From a virus: 45,830 nt of DNA. Location: positions 1-45,830 of IMG/VR virus record IMGVR_UViG_3300015374_000015, one strand, 5' to 3'. Position numbers and translations under genes: made by a program. Below are positions 34,378-43,900 of this stretch, one piece after another (position 1 is the first letter of the stretch; every line of letters begins with the position of its first letter). The notes under the pieces are model-generated. The model was given only the letters and a program-made list of their open reading frames with translations. It ran no database searches and was not told where the DNA came from.

Positions 34378-35955
34378 TTGTCCGTGCGTGGAAACGTTTC
34401 TTATCCGCAGGAATCCTTCGGCGGCGGGCTCAATCTTCGCGACAAGGCCGATGCGGTTGTCCCCGACCAGGCCATCGATCTGATCGACGTGCGCTTCACC
34501 GACCGTGGAGCCGTCGAACAGCGCCCAGGCTACGACAATCTCACGGCTGCGCTGACCAACCGCGTAGCGTCCCTGGAGCCCTTCTATACCACGGGGGGTA
34601 CCAAGCAGCTCTTGGCGGGCTGTGGGACGCGCCTGGAGGCTTTGAGCAATGCCGGGGCTGTTGTCGCGTCGGCTACGGGCCTGACGAGCGCCGTCTGGGA
34701 CTTCGCCCGCTTCGGCAAACCGAACGCCGAGGTCGCCTACGCCGGCAACGGGACCGACACGCTGCGCAAATGGAGTGGCTCCGAATGGACGGCGCCCACG
34801 GCCACGGTCAACGGCGAAGCGGGGAAAGCAATGCCCAAAGCCGGCTCACTCTGCGTTTGGCCCGAGGCTGGGAATCGGCTTGTCGCGACTCGCTTCTCTA
34901 CGACTACTGGGGGTCCCGGCGGCGCTACGTCTTCACCCGATCACGTCTGGTTCTCCGACCCGGGCAATGCTGAGGCTTGGCATACGACCGAACCCGAAGA
35001 AAACGACGTGCAGCTTTTCCCCGGCAACGGCGAGCCGATCATGGCTGCGGTCGCTTGGCGTGAATTCGTCTTCGTTTTCAAGGAAACAAGTTTCTTCGTC
35101 TTCTACAACGTCTCAGGAGAAACCTCGCCGACCTTCAACTTTCGACCCGTAGAGGCCGGCGTAGGCCTTGCTTCTTCCCGTGCCGTTTGTGCGCATCACA
35201 CCGGCGTTTACTTTATGAGTCGCAACGGGGTCTACCGGACCACGGGCCAAGAGCCCGAACTGGTCTCCTCGCTCGTGGAGCCGATTTGGACTGGAGATGT
35301 CTCGCCCTTTTACCTTGGCGGCACGCTCGCGCAGGGATCAATCGCCGAATGCGCTATGAGCGTCGATCACGAAGACAACATCCGGCTCAGCTTTCCCCTT
35401 GCCTCTGGAACCCGCGTTTTGGTCTTCGAGCCAAGGTTTGACCGCTGGAGCCTTGAGAGTATCCCCGCCTCCTGTTTTGCGGTCTTCCGTCCTTCCAGTG
35501 CCCCTGAGCTTGTCTTCGGCTACGCGAGCGGGGAAAAGATGGTCGGCAGGCACTCGTCAGCCTATACGAACGATGATGGCACAGCGATCTCTTCGCATTG
35601 GCGCTCTGGGTGGTTCGACCTGAACAACCCCGACATGAAGGTGCTGCGGTCCTCGAAGTACTGGGGTTCGGGCAAGTGCTTTTGCGGCATGGGCGTCAAC
35701 TTCGAACAGGGGACCGGCAAGCTCGCCGCGCTCGACTTCTCTGAAGCCGCCGGTACCGAATGGGACAAATCGACCTGGGGCGGCGGTGAATGGGAGACCC
35801 CGAGCGGTCTCTTACCCGACCACTATCGGATCGCGGCTCGGGGAGCAGTCTTCTCGCGCTTCTTCTCGAACTCGATCAAAGATTCCTCTTGGTCTGTCCA
35901 CCGCGCCACGGATCATCTGAGGACGACAGAGAAGCCAGAAAGGGCCGCAGCATGA
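34378..35955 (+). CDS. Tail nozzle beta-propeller (tail tubular protein B-like)
   Basis: 525 residues from TTG 34378, seven bases after GAGGAG. The N-terminal PQESFGGGLNLRDKADAVVP, QAIDLIDVRFTDRGAVEQRP is a signature of phage nozzle/stopper propellers, where gp12-like proteins bind the adaptor. Blade-like strand groups follow (VWDFARFGKPNAEVAYAGNG, PVEAGVGLASSRAVCAHHTG). The presence of adaptor and nozzle without tape measure supports a short tail. ATGA overlap with the next gene. Confidence 0.7.
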   Translation: MSVRGNVSYPQESFGGGLNLRDKADAVVPDQAIDLIDVRFTDRGAVEQRPGYDNLTAALTNRVASLEPFYTTGGTKQLLAGCGTRLEALSNAGAVVASATGLTSAVWDFARFGKPNAEVAYAGNGTDTLRKWSGSEWTAPTATVNGEAGKAMPKAGSLCVWPEAGNRLVATRFSTTTGGPGGATSSPDHVWFSDPGNAEAWHTTEPEENDVQLFPGNGEPIMAAVAWREFVFVFKETSFFVFYNVSGETSPTFNFRPVEAGVGLASSRAVCAHHTGVYFMSRNGVYRTTGQEPELVSSLVEPIWTGDVSPFYLGGTLAQGSIAECAMSVDHEDNIRLSFPLASGTRVLVFEPRFDRWSLESIPASCFAVFRPSSAPELVFGYASGEKMVGRHSSAYTNDDGTAISSHWRSGWFDLNNPDMKVLRSSKYWGSGKCFCGMGVNFEQGTGKLAALDFSEAAGTEWDKSTWGGGEWETPSGLLPDHYRIAARGAVFSRFFSNSIKDSSWSVHRATDHLRTTEKPERAAA

Positions 35956-36587
35956 CGAATATTGTCTATCCCAAGCTGAACCAGACCGGGGTCAACGAAT
36001 GGGCCGATGTCGAAGACGATCTGCTCGCCGTCAGCACTGTTGTAAACGGTTCGTTGACCAATGACAACCTCTCCGGAGCCGCGGCCATTACCCGCTCGAA
36101 TCTTGCCGCCGCCGCCAAACCTTTGCTGTGGTACACGCCGACAATCATTGCGACGGAAGAGAGCAGGACCAGCGCGAGTTATGGACTTTTGGCGACTCCC
36201 GATGAGGTCTCTGAAGTGGTTGTTCCCGAAGGAGCCCTAGTCCTGGTTTCGTACATCGCTCTCGCGAGACAGGAAACAGCAGGCAACGTCAACGCGAATA
36301 TCTTTTTTGGCTCCACGGCGGTTACTGGGCCCGAAGCATTGGAAGAAGAAGGCGGCGGGCATGCTTCAACCAACTTTCGTGCGGTGTTTACGGATGGACC
36401 TCTTGGACTCAGGTTTGGAGGCCAAACTGTGAACAACGTTCCTTCAACTGGTTTCTTGATGGGGGTTTCGGAGTTCTATGTAGCCCCAGGAACATACAGT
36501 GTTTCAATACGCTGGAAAACCTCTGCCGGCAAAGCATTGGTCAAGCAGCGTCGCCTATATGTGGGCGTCAAGGGTGCAACAGCCTAA
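35952..36587 (+). CDS. Tail-associated structural protein, possibly fibre base or receptor-binding
   Basis: 211 residues from ATG 35952. N-terminal helix (NQTGVNEWADVEDDLLAVST), then beta-rich C-terminal 130 residues (VVPEGALVLVSYIALARQET, FYVAPGTYSVSIRWKTSAGK), like a jelly-roll. Its N-terminus resembles attachment regions found in phage fibres. It is followed with TAATG by the long fibre. Likely a tail fibre or fibre connector. Confidence 0.55.
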   Translation: MTNIVYPKLNQTGVNEWADVEDDLLAVSTVVNGSLTNDNLSGAAAITRSNLAAAAKPLLWYTPTIIATEESRTSASYGLLATPDEVSEVVVPEGALVLVSYIALARQETAGNVNANIFFGSTAVTGPEALEEEGGGHASTNFRAVFTDGPLGLRFGGQTVNNVPSTGFLMGVSEFYVAPGTYSVSIRWKTSAGKALVKQRRLYVGVKGATA

Positions 36588-38341
36588 TGGCATGGCCTCT
36601 CCCCGGCGGCGTAGTCTCTGACCCGCCCTCAGCCCAGAACTTCGATGCCCTAGCCGCCGAAGGCGGCTTGCTCGAAGAATCGGTTCACGCCATTGAAAAA
36701 GAAGGCGTTGGACCTTCGGGCAAAGCGGGCGGCGTTCTCTCCGGCGAATACCCGAACCCAGGGTTCGCTGCGGATATGGCGACTCAGGCAGAGCTTGAAA
36801 CTCTTGTAGCGGCCGAGGAATCGGCTCGTAAAACGGCTGACAGCACGGAGAAATCAGAACGCGAATCCAAAGACGCCGAACGAGTCGTGGGTCCGGCCAG
36901 TGCAACTAGTGGCGTACTGGCCGCTTTTGACGGTACCACCGGCAAGCTGATCAAAGTCGCCGGGAAAATCGTCGCAGAACAGATCGAAGCGGGAACGATC
37001 ACGACGGAACTCCTCGCCGCCAATTCGATCACGTCCGAAAAAATCAAAGCGGGAACCATCGAAGCCGGTGACATCAAAGCAGCGACCATAACCTCCAACG
37101 AGATCGCCGCCGCCACGATCACTTCGGGCAATATCGCTTCGGGGACGATTACGGGTGGCAACATCGCCAGCGGCACGGTAACGGCGGGCAACATCTCGGT
37201 CTCGAAACTCTCAGCCCTGAGTGCCGATCTGGGCACGATTACTGCCGGGACCGTTACGGGGGCCACTCTACGCACGGCAGCCGAAGGCACCCGCTGGGAA
37301 GTCAATACCGAAGCAATGCGCGCCTACAGCGGTGCGACCCCGGTACTTGATTTCAACCTCTCGACCGGCAATCTGAAAATCAAAGGGACCATCGAAGAAG
37401 GCTCGACCATCCCGGCTCCGACGATCACTGGAACCATCGTAGAAACCCAGATTGGCAACGAAGCAATAACGACCGCGAAGATCAAAGCCAACACCATCGA
37501 AGCCGGGGATATCAAAGCAGAAGCGATTACGACAACCGAGATTAAAGCCAATACCATCCTTGCCGGGGACATCGCAGCCACGACTATTACCGGTGAAAAA
37601 ATAGCCGCCGAAACAATCACTGGCACAAAGATTGCAGCCACGACTATTACCGCAGGCTTGATTGCCTCTAACGCGATAGAAGCAGCGAAGATCAAAGCCG
37701 GTGCGGTAACTGCCGAAAAACTCAGCGTCTCCGAACTCTCAGCTATTAGCGCCAGCCTTGGGACCGTCACGGCGGGAACTATCGAAGGACTTACCATTAA
37801 GCTTTTGCTGGATACATCTGGCGAAAAGATTGCTAAAGATACGGTTTCATGGATCAATAGCGAAGGGATTGAGAAGGCCTCAATATACGTAACAGGGAAA
37901 GGTGAAGCTGGATCGACCAATACCCTTTTTTTGGATGCCGGCAAGAAAGGCGCAGGGGAAGCGTACGGACGGATTAAACTAGCGACTGTTGGGCTCGAAG
38001 CTCCTACTGCAGAAACCTATGAAGCAGTACTGCTTGAAAAAAAGGGTAAATCAGATTTCCTCCAGCTCACCGAAACCGCGAAGCGCAAAGTCAACTTTGG
38101 TGAAGTCAAAATCACCGTAGAAGCTGGCACCGACGCAGCGAACGTCGCCACCGTCGAACATGGGCTTGGGGCGGTCCCCAAATACGTCGGCCTGATCCCC
38201 GTAGCGGCCAAATCGGGTACCGTCATTGCGCCACGGTTGGCTGCCGCTCCGACCTCTACGAAATTCGAAGCTACATTTTCGTCAGATGTGAACTTCGGAG
38301 CGAAAACGGAAATCGTCCACTACTGGGTGGCCGTGGGTTGA
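36587..38341 (+). CDS. Tail fibre with decapeptide-repeat shaft
   Basis: 584 residues. After an N-terminal adaptor and helix (residues 1-125), residues 131-200 contain seven perfect-register 10-residue repeats (xxIxAxTITx), a cap motif VSKLSALSADLGTITAGT (205-222), a beta domain (230-285), then eight more repeats (297-376) and the cap repeated as VSELSAISASLGTVTAGT (381-398). Residues 400-584 form the tip, ending with strands. Such repeats build a trimeric beta-helical shaft. The tip is the probable receptor binder. The 30-bp DNA repeats could vary in number by recombination. Confidence 0.75.
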   Translation: MAWPLPGGVVSDPPSAQNFDALAAEGGLLEESVHAIEKEGVGPSGKAGGVLSGEYPNPGFAADMATQAELETLVAAEESARKTADSTEKSERESKDAERVVGPASATSGVLAAFDGTTGKLIKVAGKIVAEQIEAGTITTELLAANSITSEKIKAGTIEAGDIKAATITSNEIAAATITSGNIASGTITGGNIASGTVTAGNISVSKLSALSADLGTITAGTVTGATLRTAAEGTRWEVNTEAMRAYSGATPVLDFNLSTGNLKIKGTIEEGSTIPAPTITGTIVETQIGNEAITTAKIKANTIEAGDIKAEAITTTEIKANTILAGDIAATTITGEKIAAETITGTKIAATTITAGLIASNAIEAAKIKAGAVTAEKLSVSELSAISASLGTVTAGTIEGLTIKLLLDTSGEKIAKDTVSWINSEGIEKASIYVTGKGEAGSTNTLFLDAGKKGAGEAYGRIKLATVGLEAPTAETYEAVLLEKKGKSDFLQLTETAKRKVNFGEVKITVEAGTDAANVATVEHGLGAVPKYVGLIPVAAKSGTVIAPRLAAAPTSTKFEATFSSDVNFGAKTEIVHYWVAVG

Positions 38342-38359
38342 TCCCCATAGAAAGGAACC

Positions 38360-38578
38360 ATGCCCCGTAAACCTCGCAGCGACAAAGGTAAGCCCCGCAA
38401 GGCACCCGAGAAGACGACGCAGCGCCCAATGGATGGCGTTCTCGTGCGTTTGGTCTCCGGTGAGGGCAATACGCAGGAATTGCAGATCCAGGTACTCGGC
38501 GACGTAAAGCCTGCCGAGTCCCCTACCTTGCTGCGGTTAGCTGCCCAGAACGCTGAGAGGCAGCTAGGGATCGGTTAA
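38360..38578 (+). CDS. Small basic/beta protein
   Basis: 72 residues from ATG 38360, GAAAGGA upstream. A basic disordered start (PRKPRSDKGKPRKAPEKTTQ), then VLVRLVSGEGNTQELQIQVL and a short helix. Function unknown; lies between fibre and a membrane protein. Confidence 0.55.
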   Translation: MPRKPRSDKGKPRKAPEKTTQRPMDGVLVRLVSGEGNTQELQIQVLGDVKPAESPTLLRLAAQNAERQLGIG

Positions 38579-38585
38579 TCCCGTC

Positions 38586-38978
38586 GTGTCTGAGGATTCC
38601 GTATCTCTCCGCGAGTACCTCGAAGCCCTGCTCAACGAGCGTGACAAAGCGCTGAAAGTGCAGTTGGAGGCCAGCGCTGAGGCTTTGCGTTTGGCGCGGG
38701 AAACGCAGACCTACAAGGACGAGAAAGCAAACGAACTGCGTAAGCAGATCGGCGACGAACGAGTTGAACGCCAGCGTGAGACGGCGAAATTCCTGACGAT
38801 TGAGGAGTACACGCGCCGCCACGAAGATCTAGAGAAACGCTTGCTGGAGACCAACGAGGACATCGGCGGCATCCGCACGGCACAGGCCAAAATCGCCGGA
38901 GCGTCTGTGATTGGCTCCGTGATCCTCGCCGTGCTGATCAATCTGATCTTGCGCCTGTCGGGACTTGGGAGTTCTTGA
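38586..38978 (+). CDS. Coiled-coil protein with C-terminal membrane segment
   Basis: 130 residues from GTG 38586. Residues 5-100 are coiled coil (LREYLEALLNERDKALKVQL, ETAKFLTIEEYTRRHEDLEK), residues 105-125 a membrane span (SVIGSVILAVLINLILRL). Same layout as the 2801 gene. It may be a second lysis accessory, a tail-chaperone-like protein or a membrane-channel part. Confidence 0.6.
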   Translation: MSEDSVSLREYLEALLNERDKALKVQLEASAEALRLARETQTYKDEKANELRKQIGDERVERQRETAKFLTIEEYTRRHEDLEKRLLETNEDIGGIRTAQAKIAGASVIGSVILAVLINLILRLSGLGSS

Positions 38979-39010
38979 GCGCCGTGCTAACGGCCATACT
39001 TGCCAACTGA

Positions 39011-39793
39011 ATGCCCGCCTATCCCACTCGCCGCCAGGTTGTCGCTCGTGCCACGGTAGCGCGCCAGCCACGATCAAGCGGTGGCACTAGCGCTCCCCGC
39101 AACACAGCAGGAGGATCGCGTTATGGCCTGAATCGAGCGCGGAAACCGGCGACGCGAATCGGGCTCGGCGGCAACAAAGCGGTCTCAGGCCCGGGGATAG
39201 GTGGTCCCAGCGGACCGGGTGGGGCTGGAACCCCTGCCCCGCTCGTGAACGTAGCGCCGACGCCCTGGAACTCCAAAGCCGAGCAGATCGTCGCCGGAGC
39301 GCGTAAAAGCTACCTGGACGCAAGCGGGAACTTCGATCTCGCAGAACAGACGGCGAAACAGGACTTCGGCCTGGACCCTGGTTTCAACGACTACAAATCA
39401 AATCCCTACTCGCGTGCCGCCCTGCTTGAGCAGAGTTACCAGAACGCCAACCGGGGCACGATGAACAACGCGGGCCTTCAGCTCTACAGCGGTTCCACGT
39501 CAAACGCTCTGGGTGCTAACCGCGGCGTCTACAGCCAGAACCGCGATGAGCTGGCGAAAACCTATCGAGACGCTCTGGGTGAAATCACCGCTGGGCGCAC
39601 GAAAGCCGCTGAAGAAAAAGCTGAACGTGAACGTGAAGCCGAATGGGAACGCATTGCCGGTGCTGAAGGTGCTGAACTGGACCCGCAGACCGCACCGGGT
39701 GGCGGCGGCGGCAAAAAAGGCAAACCGAAATCCAAACCGAAAGGCGGGGGCGGTAAAGGCCCGGGTCTCGCCCCTCGCAGGAAAGCGCGATGA
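39011..39793 (+). CDS. Probable internal virion protein
   Basis: 260 residues from ATG 39011. Basic, glycine/serine-rich beginning (RQPRSSGGTSAPRNTAGGSR, GGPSGPGGAGTPAPL), a helical centre (NFDLAEQTAKQDFGLDPGFN, QSYQNANRGTMNNAG) and a Lys/Gly-rich tail. The three genes 39011, 39790 and 40945 increase in size, as do the internal ejection proteins of podoviruses. Role inferred from order only. ATGA overlap with the next gene. Confidence 0.5.
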   Translation: MPAYPTRRQVVARATVARQPRSSGGTSAPRNTAGGSRYGLNRARKPATRIGLGGNKAVSGPGIGGPSGPGGAGTPAPLVNVAPTPWNSKAEQIVAGARKSYLDASGNFDLAEQTAKQDFGLDPGFNDYKSNPYSRAALLEQSYQNANRGTMNNAGLQLYSGSTSNALGANRGVYSQNRDELAKTYRDALGEITAGRTKAAEEKAEREREAEWERIAGAEGAELDPQTAPGGGGGKKGKPKSKPKGGGGKGPGLAPRRKAR

Positions 39794-40941
39794 GACGCAG
39801 GGGTCGTGACAAGCCAATCAACGCCGGAGTTCCCCGACAAGGAAAAGAGCCCCGCCCACCCCGCCGCAAGCAGGGAAGCGGTCGGCGGGACGCGACGGGG
39901 CGAGGCTCAGGCGAACGAGAATACCTCAAACCTCTCACTGATCGCGGTGTGCGCAAAGAGACTCGTGCTTCGACCAACCTCAAATTCCGCCCGCTCGAAC
40001 GAGAGATCGGGGCTGAGAAACGAGCCTCGGAGCGCCGCGTGGGCGAAGTGGGCGATTGGTGGCAGAACTACCTCGACACGGTCAACCAGGGGCGCTCGGA
40101 GACCCAGGCTGCCTATGGTCAGGCCGGGCAGGAAATCCAGAGTCAGATCGGTGCGGCCAGCGCAGCGGACGCCACCAACACGCAGACGCTCCAAGCCGAA
40201 ACCGCCAAATCGGCAGAGCTTCGCGGCGCACCGGTGGATAACTCGGCGGCACAGAGAGAGGCGGCGGCCGGAGCCCAGCGCAACTACCTCGCTGCTGCTT
40301 TCGGCGGTGCTACGGCTCGTGAAGGCGCTAACCAGTTCGGCTATCTTACCGACCAGAAGCGAATCGGCGTCGGTCAGTCCATCGCTTCGCGCAAGGAAGA
40401 GCAGCGGCGCACACGCTCCATCGAAAAAGACCGCCACGACGTGCGCAAAGAACGAGGTGAGTATGCAACCGCCAAACGCGGAGAACTGCGTGCTGGCGAG
40501 CGCGACTACTTGATCCAGCGCAAGGCGTTCGGCCTTGAGAAGAAAGAAGCTGCCCAATCGGCGAAGGAAAGCGCTCGCGATGCCCGCGAAAAGGCACGAG
40601 ATCGCGAATACGAACATGGACAGGATGCGATCAGCAATCGCCAGGCGCAGGAACGGATTGGTGTCTCGAAGCAGAGCGATAAGACCGGCGGCCTCTCTCC
40701 CTCTGAAAAGCGAGCTAAGAAACAGGATTGGAACAACGCCAAGGCTTCTGCCAAAACTCTCTTCGAATCCAAGGAATGGAAAAGCTGGGAGGGACTGACG
40801 CGAGCGCTTGAAAAACAGACCGAAGTCAGTCCTGCAATGGCCCGTCGCGCGGTGAAAGAACTGCGTGAAAAGGTCGAACGAGAAGAAGCGGCGAACAAAG
40901 GCGGTCCCTACCGTGGGGCTAAACCTGGTCTAGGGAATTAA
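39790..40941 (+). CDS. Probable internal virion (ejection) protein, helical
   Basis: 383 residues from ATG 39790. Highly charged and helical with a Gln/Ala-rich central part (YLDTVNQGRSETQAAYGQAG, QEIQSQIGAASAADATNTQT) and a long basic coiled coil (KKEAAQSAKESARDAREKAR). No catalytic motif recognised. Such proteins line or extend the DNA channel across the envelope in other phages. Starts ATGA over the previous stop; three bases separate its stop from the next ATG. Confidence 0.5.
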   Translation: MRRRGRDKPINAGVPRQGKEPRPPRRKQGSGRRDATGRGSGEREYLKPLTDRGVRKETRASTNLKFRPLEREIGAEKRASERRVGEVGDWWQNYLDTVNQGRSETQAAYGQAGQEIQSQIGAASAADATNTQTLQAETAKSAELRGAPVDNSAAQREAAAGAQRNYLAAAFGGATAREGANQFGYLTDQKRIGVGQSIASRKEEQRRTRSIEKDRHDVRKERGEYATAKRGELRAGERDYLIQRKAFGLEKKEAAQSAKESARDAREKARDREYEHGQDAISNRQAQERIGVSKQSDKTGGLSPSEKRAKKQDWNNAKASAKTLFESKEWKSWEGLTRALEKQTEVSPAMARRAVKELREKVEREEAANKGGPYRGAKPGLGN

Positions 40942-40944
40942 GCC

Positions 40945-43900
40945 ATGCCCTTCGGCACCGGCCGAATTGGCTCTACTCCTAAGCCGTCGTCACCCAAGAA
41001 GCGCAAGGGACGCCGCAAGAAGCCACCTGAAGCCGAGGTAGCCGGTCCGTACCGCTCACAGTCCTCCAACCCGAGAATCCGCAGCGAAGCGGTCCCCGGC
41101 GAACATCGCAGAGAGCCGACCACCGTTGCGGGAGTTGAACGCAAGGGAGCCGCTCAGGAACGCAAGGCGGCTGCTCAAACCGCAGAGCGACAGGCGGCGA
41201 AAAAGGCGCGCCGTCAAAGTGCCCGCAAAGCGCGGCGTATTGAGCACCAGGCTCAAAGCATCCTCCGGAAGAGCCCCCCTACACCCGTTCAGGCTGTTCA
41301 GGAGGCCAAGCAGGGAGTCAAACCACCCCAGAGCAAACAGTGGCGCAAAGCCTTTCCCAAAGCCGCCAAACGAGCCGATACAGAGTTCATCAAGAGCGTT
41401 GCGAAGAAAGAAAACCTCGGCGAACCGGAAGACATTACGCACGCCATTGAAGCGGTGGGGTTGGCAACGGGAGCTGGAGCCGCAGCCAAATTGGCGATCA
41501 AGGGCAGCGCGGCTGGAGCTGAGGCTCTCATTGCCAAAGACGTAGTGCAAGGTGCTGCTTCTGAGGCTGGTCCTATCGCTAAGGCTGCACGCTCAGTCAA
41601 GGGCGGTATCAAGGCCCGGGTCGGAGCTAAGGCCAAACGCATCAAATCCACGCCTGAGCGAGTGAAGACCGCTCCCAAGCGCGCTAAGAAGGCAGCGAGC
41701 ACCAAGGAAGGGCGCAGGGCTGCGGGGAAAGGTGCTGCTCGCAAGGCGAAGCGCCATCCCGTGAGAACTGGCTATGGAGCCGCTGCGGTCTCCCCCGTGC
41801 CTCTTCCAGGTGAAGCTGACAAGCGGGCACGTGCGGCAGCCGAGGGCACTTTCAAGGCTGTTACACAGCATCCCCTCGAAACCGGTAGAACGACCCTTCG
41901 GTCTCTTCCTGCCGCAATTACTGGACCCGCTGCGCTCATCTCCTCTGGCGTTGAGTCAGCAATCCATCGTGATCCACAGCCTTTGAAGGAAGAGGCCGAA
42001 GGTCAAGCCAAAGGCGTCGCGGAGATTGCTTCCAACGTCTTCTCAGGTGATCCCGAGAAAGCCGAAATGGCCGCTCGCAAAGAAGGGAGCCTCGCTTTCC
42101 TCACCCCGCTACCCGCAGTAACGCGCCTGAAAGGCTATAAACGGGCACGAAGCAAAGTCCGCAAAGGCGCAGCCACGATCAGGGGGAAGGTCGCGGCCAA
42201 AGGGGAGGCTCCGAATCGCATTGTGCGCCACGCTCCGAAGGGAGTTGAGCAGAACGTCTTCGGAGCAACCGCTCGCCGCCAAGCTCGCAAGAAGACGGCA
42301 CTGGTCAAGCAACGAGCTGATAACCCGCAACGCGTAGCCGCCGCTCATCACGAGCGCCAGATCACAAAGCGCATAGCCAAGGCCCCAAAGGGTTCTCACG
42401 TTGCGCTTCAGGCTCTCGCCGAGTATGGGATTCGCTCTCCAGAGGGGGCGAGGCTCGTGCGCGAGGGCGGACCGAAAGATGCCCAACTGCTACAAGCCCT
42501 TGATTATGTGGACAGCCATCCCGAGGTCTTCGCGTCTAAGCCCTTTCAGAGCGCGCTGGAGGCCGTTGGGGAGGCTTCGCGGACTGCACCGGCCGCAATC
42601 GTTGGAAAGGGCGAGCGAGCGCGGCTGTTGCAGCAGGGCGATGTTTTTGGCCATACGCGCCCTGAGTACATGGTGCCACCCAAGGCCCGTGAGTTCACGT
42701 CGGCCAAAACCCGTGAGGGAGCTTGGGCTGATCTCGCCTCGGCCGATAAACGCCTCACACAGCTCAAACGTCAAGGGCGTCAGCGCTTGGACCAGGCCAA
42801 GGTGCTGAAGGGTGCTGGGCGTGAGCGAGCCCTGCGAGAGGGCAAAGCGCTCTACGCGGAAGCACGGCAACTGCGAGCAGCCAACCAGAAACTCTACGAT
42901 GCCCTAGATCCCTTTACTCGCCCTAACCAGAGCTTGGACGGCAGTAAACGCACGGGCTACGAAGGCCGGATGCTGGAGGAGTACAAAGCCGCCGTGGAAG
43001 CCTCACGCAAGCAGGCGGGGCTTGCACCGGCCATCTGGACGCACCACACCGAACTCGGCAAAGACGCAGGCGCGGGGCTTGGAAGGTCCTTCCCCACCGC
43101 GCCGGGTCGCGTTGAGCACATGCGCGAGGGGAACTTGGCGAAAGCCGACAACTTGGATCGCTCGTTGGAAGCCCTGCTCAAAGGCACCGTCCACATGCCT
43201 CGTCTGCGTGCTGCCGGAAAGCAGTTCGGGCGTGACTTCGTACAGGAGTTCAAAACCCCCTTCAAGATCGACGGTAAGCAGAAAATCGTTGGTCAAGGCT
43301 CGAAGGACTGGGCTGCGATCACGGCACCGAAAACGAAGGAGAATCCCAATGGCGGCCAGTTCGACCCCAAGTCTTGGGCACGCTTTCCGCTTCGTGAGTG
43401 GAAGAACGCGATCAAAGACCCGTTCACGCAGGACAGCTCGCTCGTGGCGCTTTTGGAGGAGGCCGATCAGGGGCGCGTGAAGGGCAGGGAGCCCTGGGTT
43501 CTGATGCCACGCGAGGCGATTCGTGAGGCTCGCGCTCAGATCAGTCCGGAGCACAACGTGATTACGACCGCGGCCAACAAAGCCTCCCGTGTTGCCAGCC
43601 GCACAATTCTCGGCACGAACCCGGCGTGGGCGATAGCGCAGATACCCGCCGAGGGAATTCCCCTGCTTATGGCCAAGCCCAGCCTGCTCAACCCGATCAA
43701 GACGATTCGCTTCGAGCGAGACATCCAGCGCTTCAAGAAGACGCACCCCGAGGAGGCTCTTGCCTTACAGGCGACCGTTGGAGCTTCGCCGCTGAATGCC
43801 GCCGTCAACCGTACGCCTCTCGATATGCAAGAGACCTATACGCCTGCGCTGTGGGATAAAGGCGCGAAGGCATTGACGCGTGGCAAGACGGCCCGTTCGC

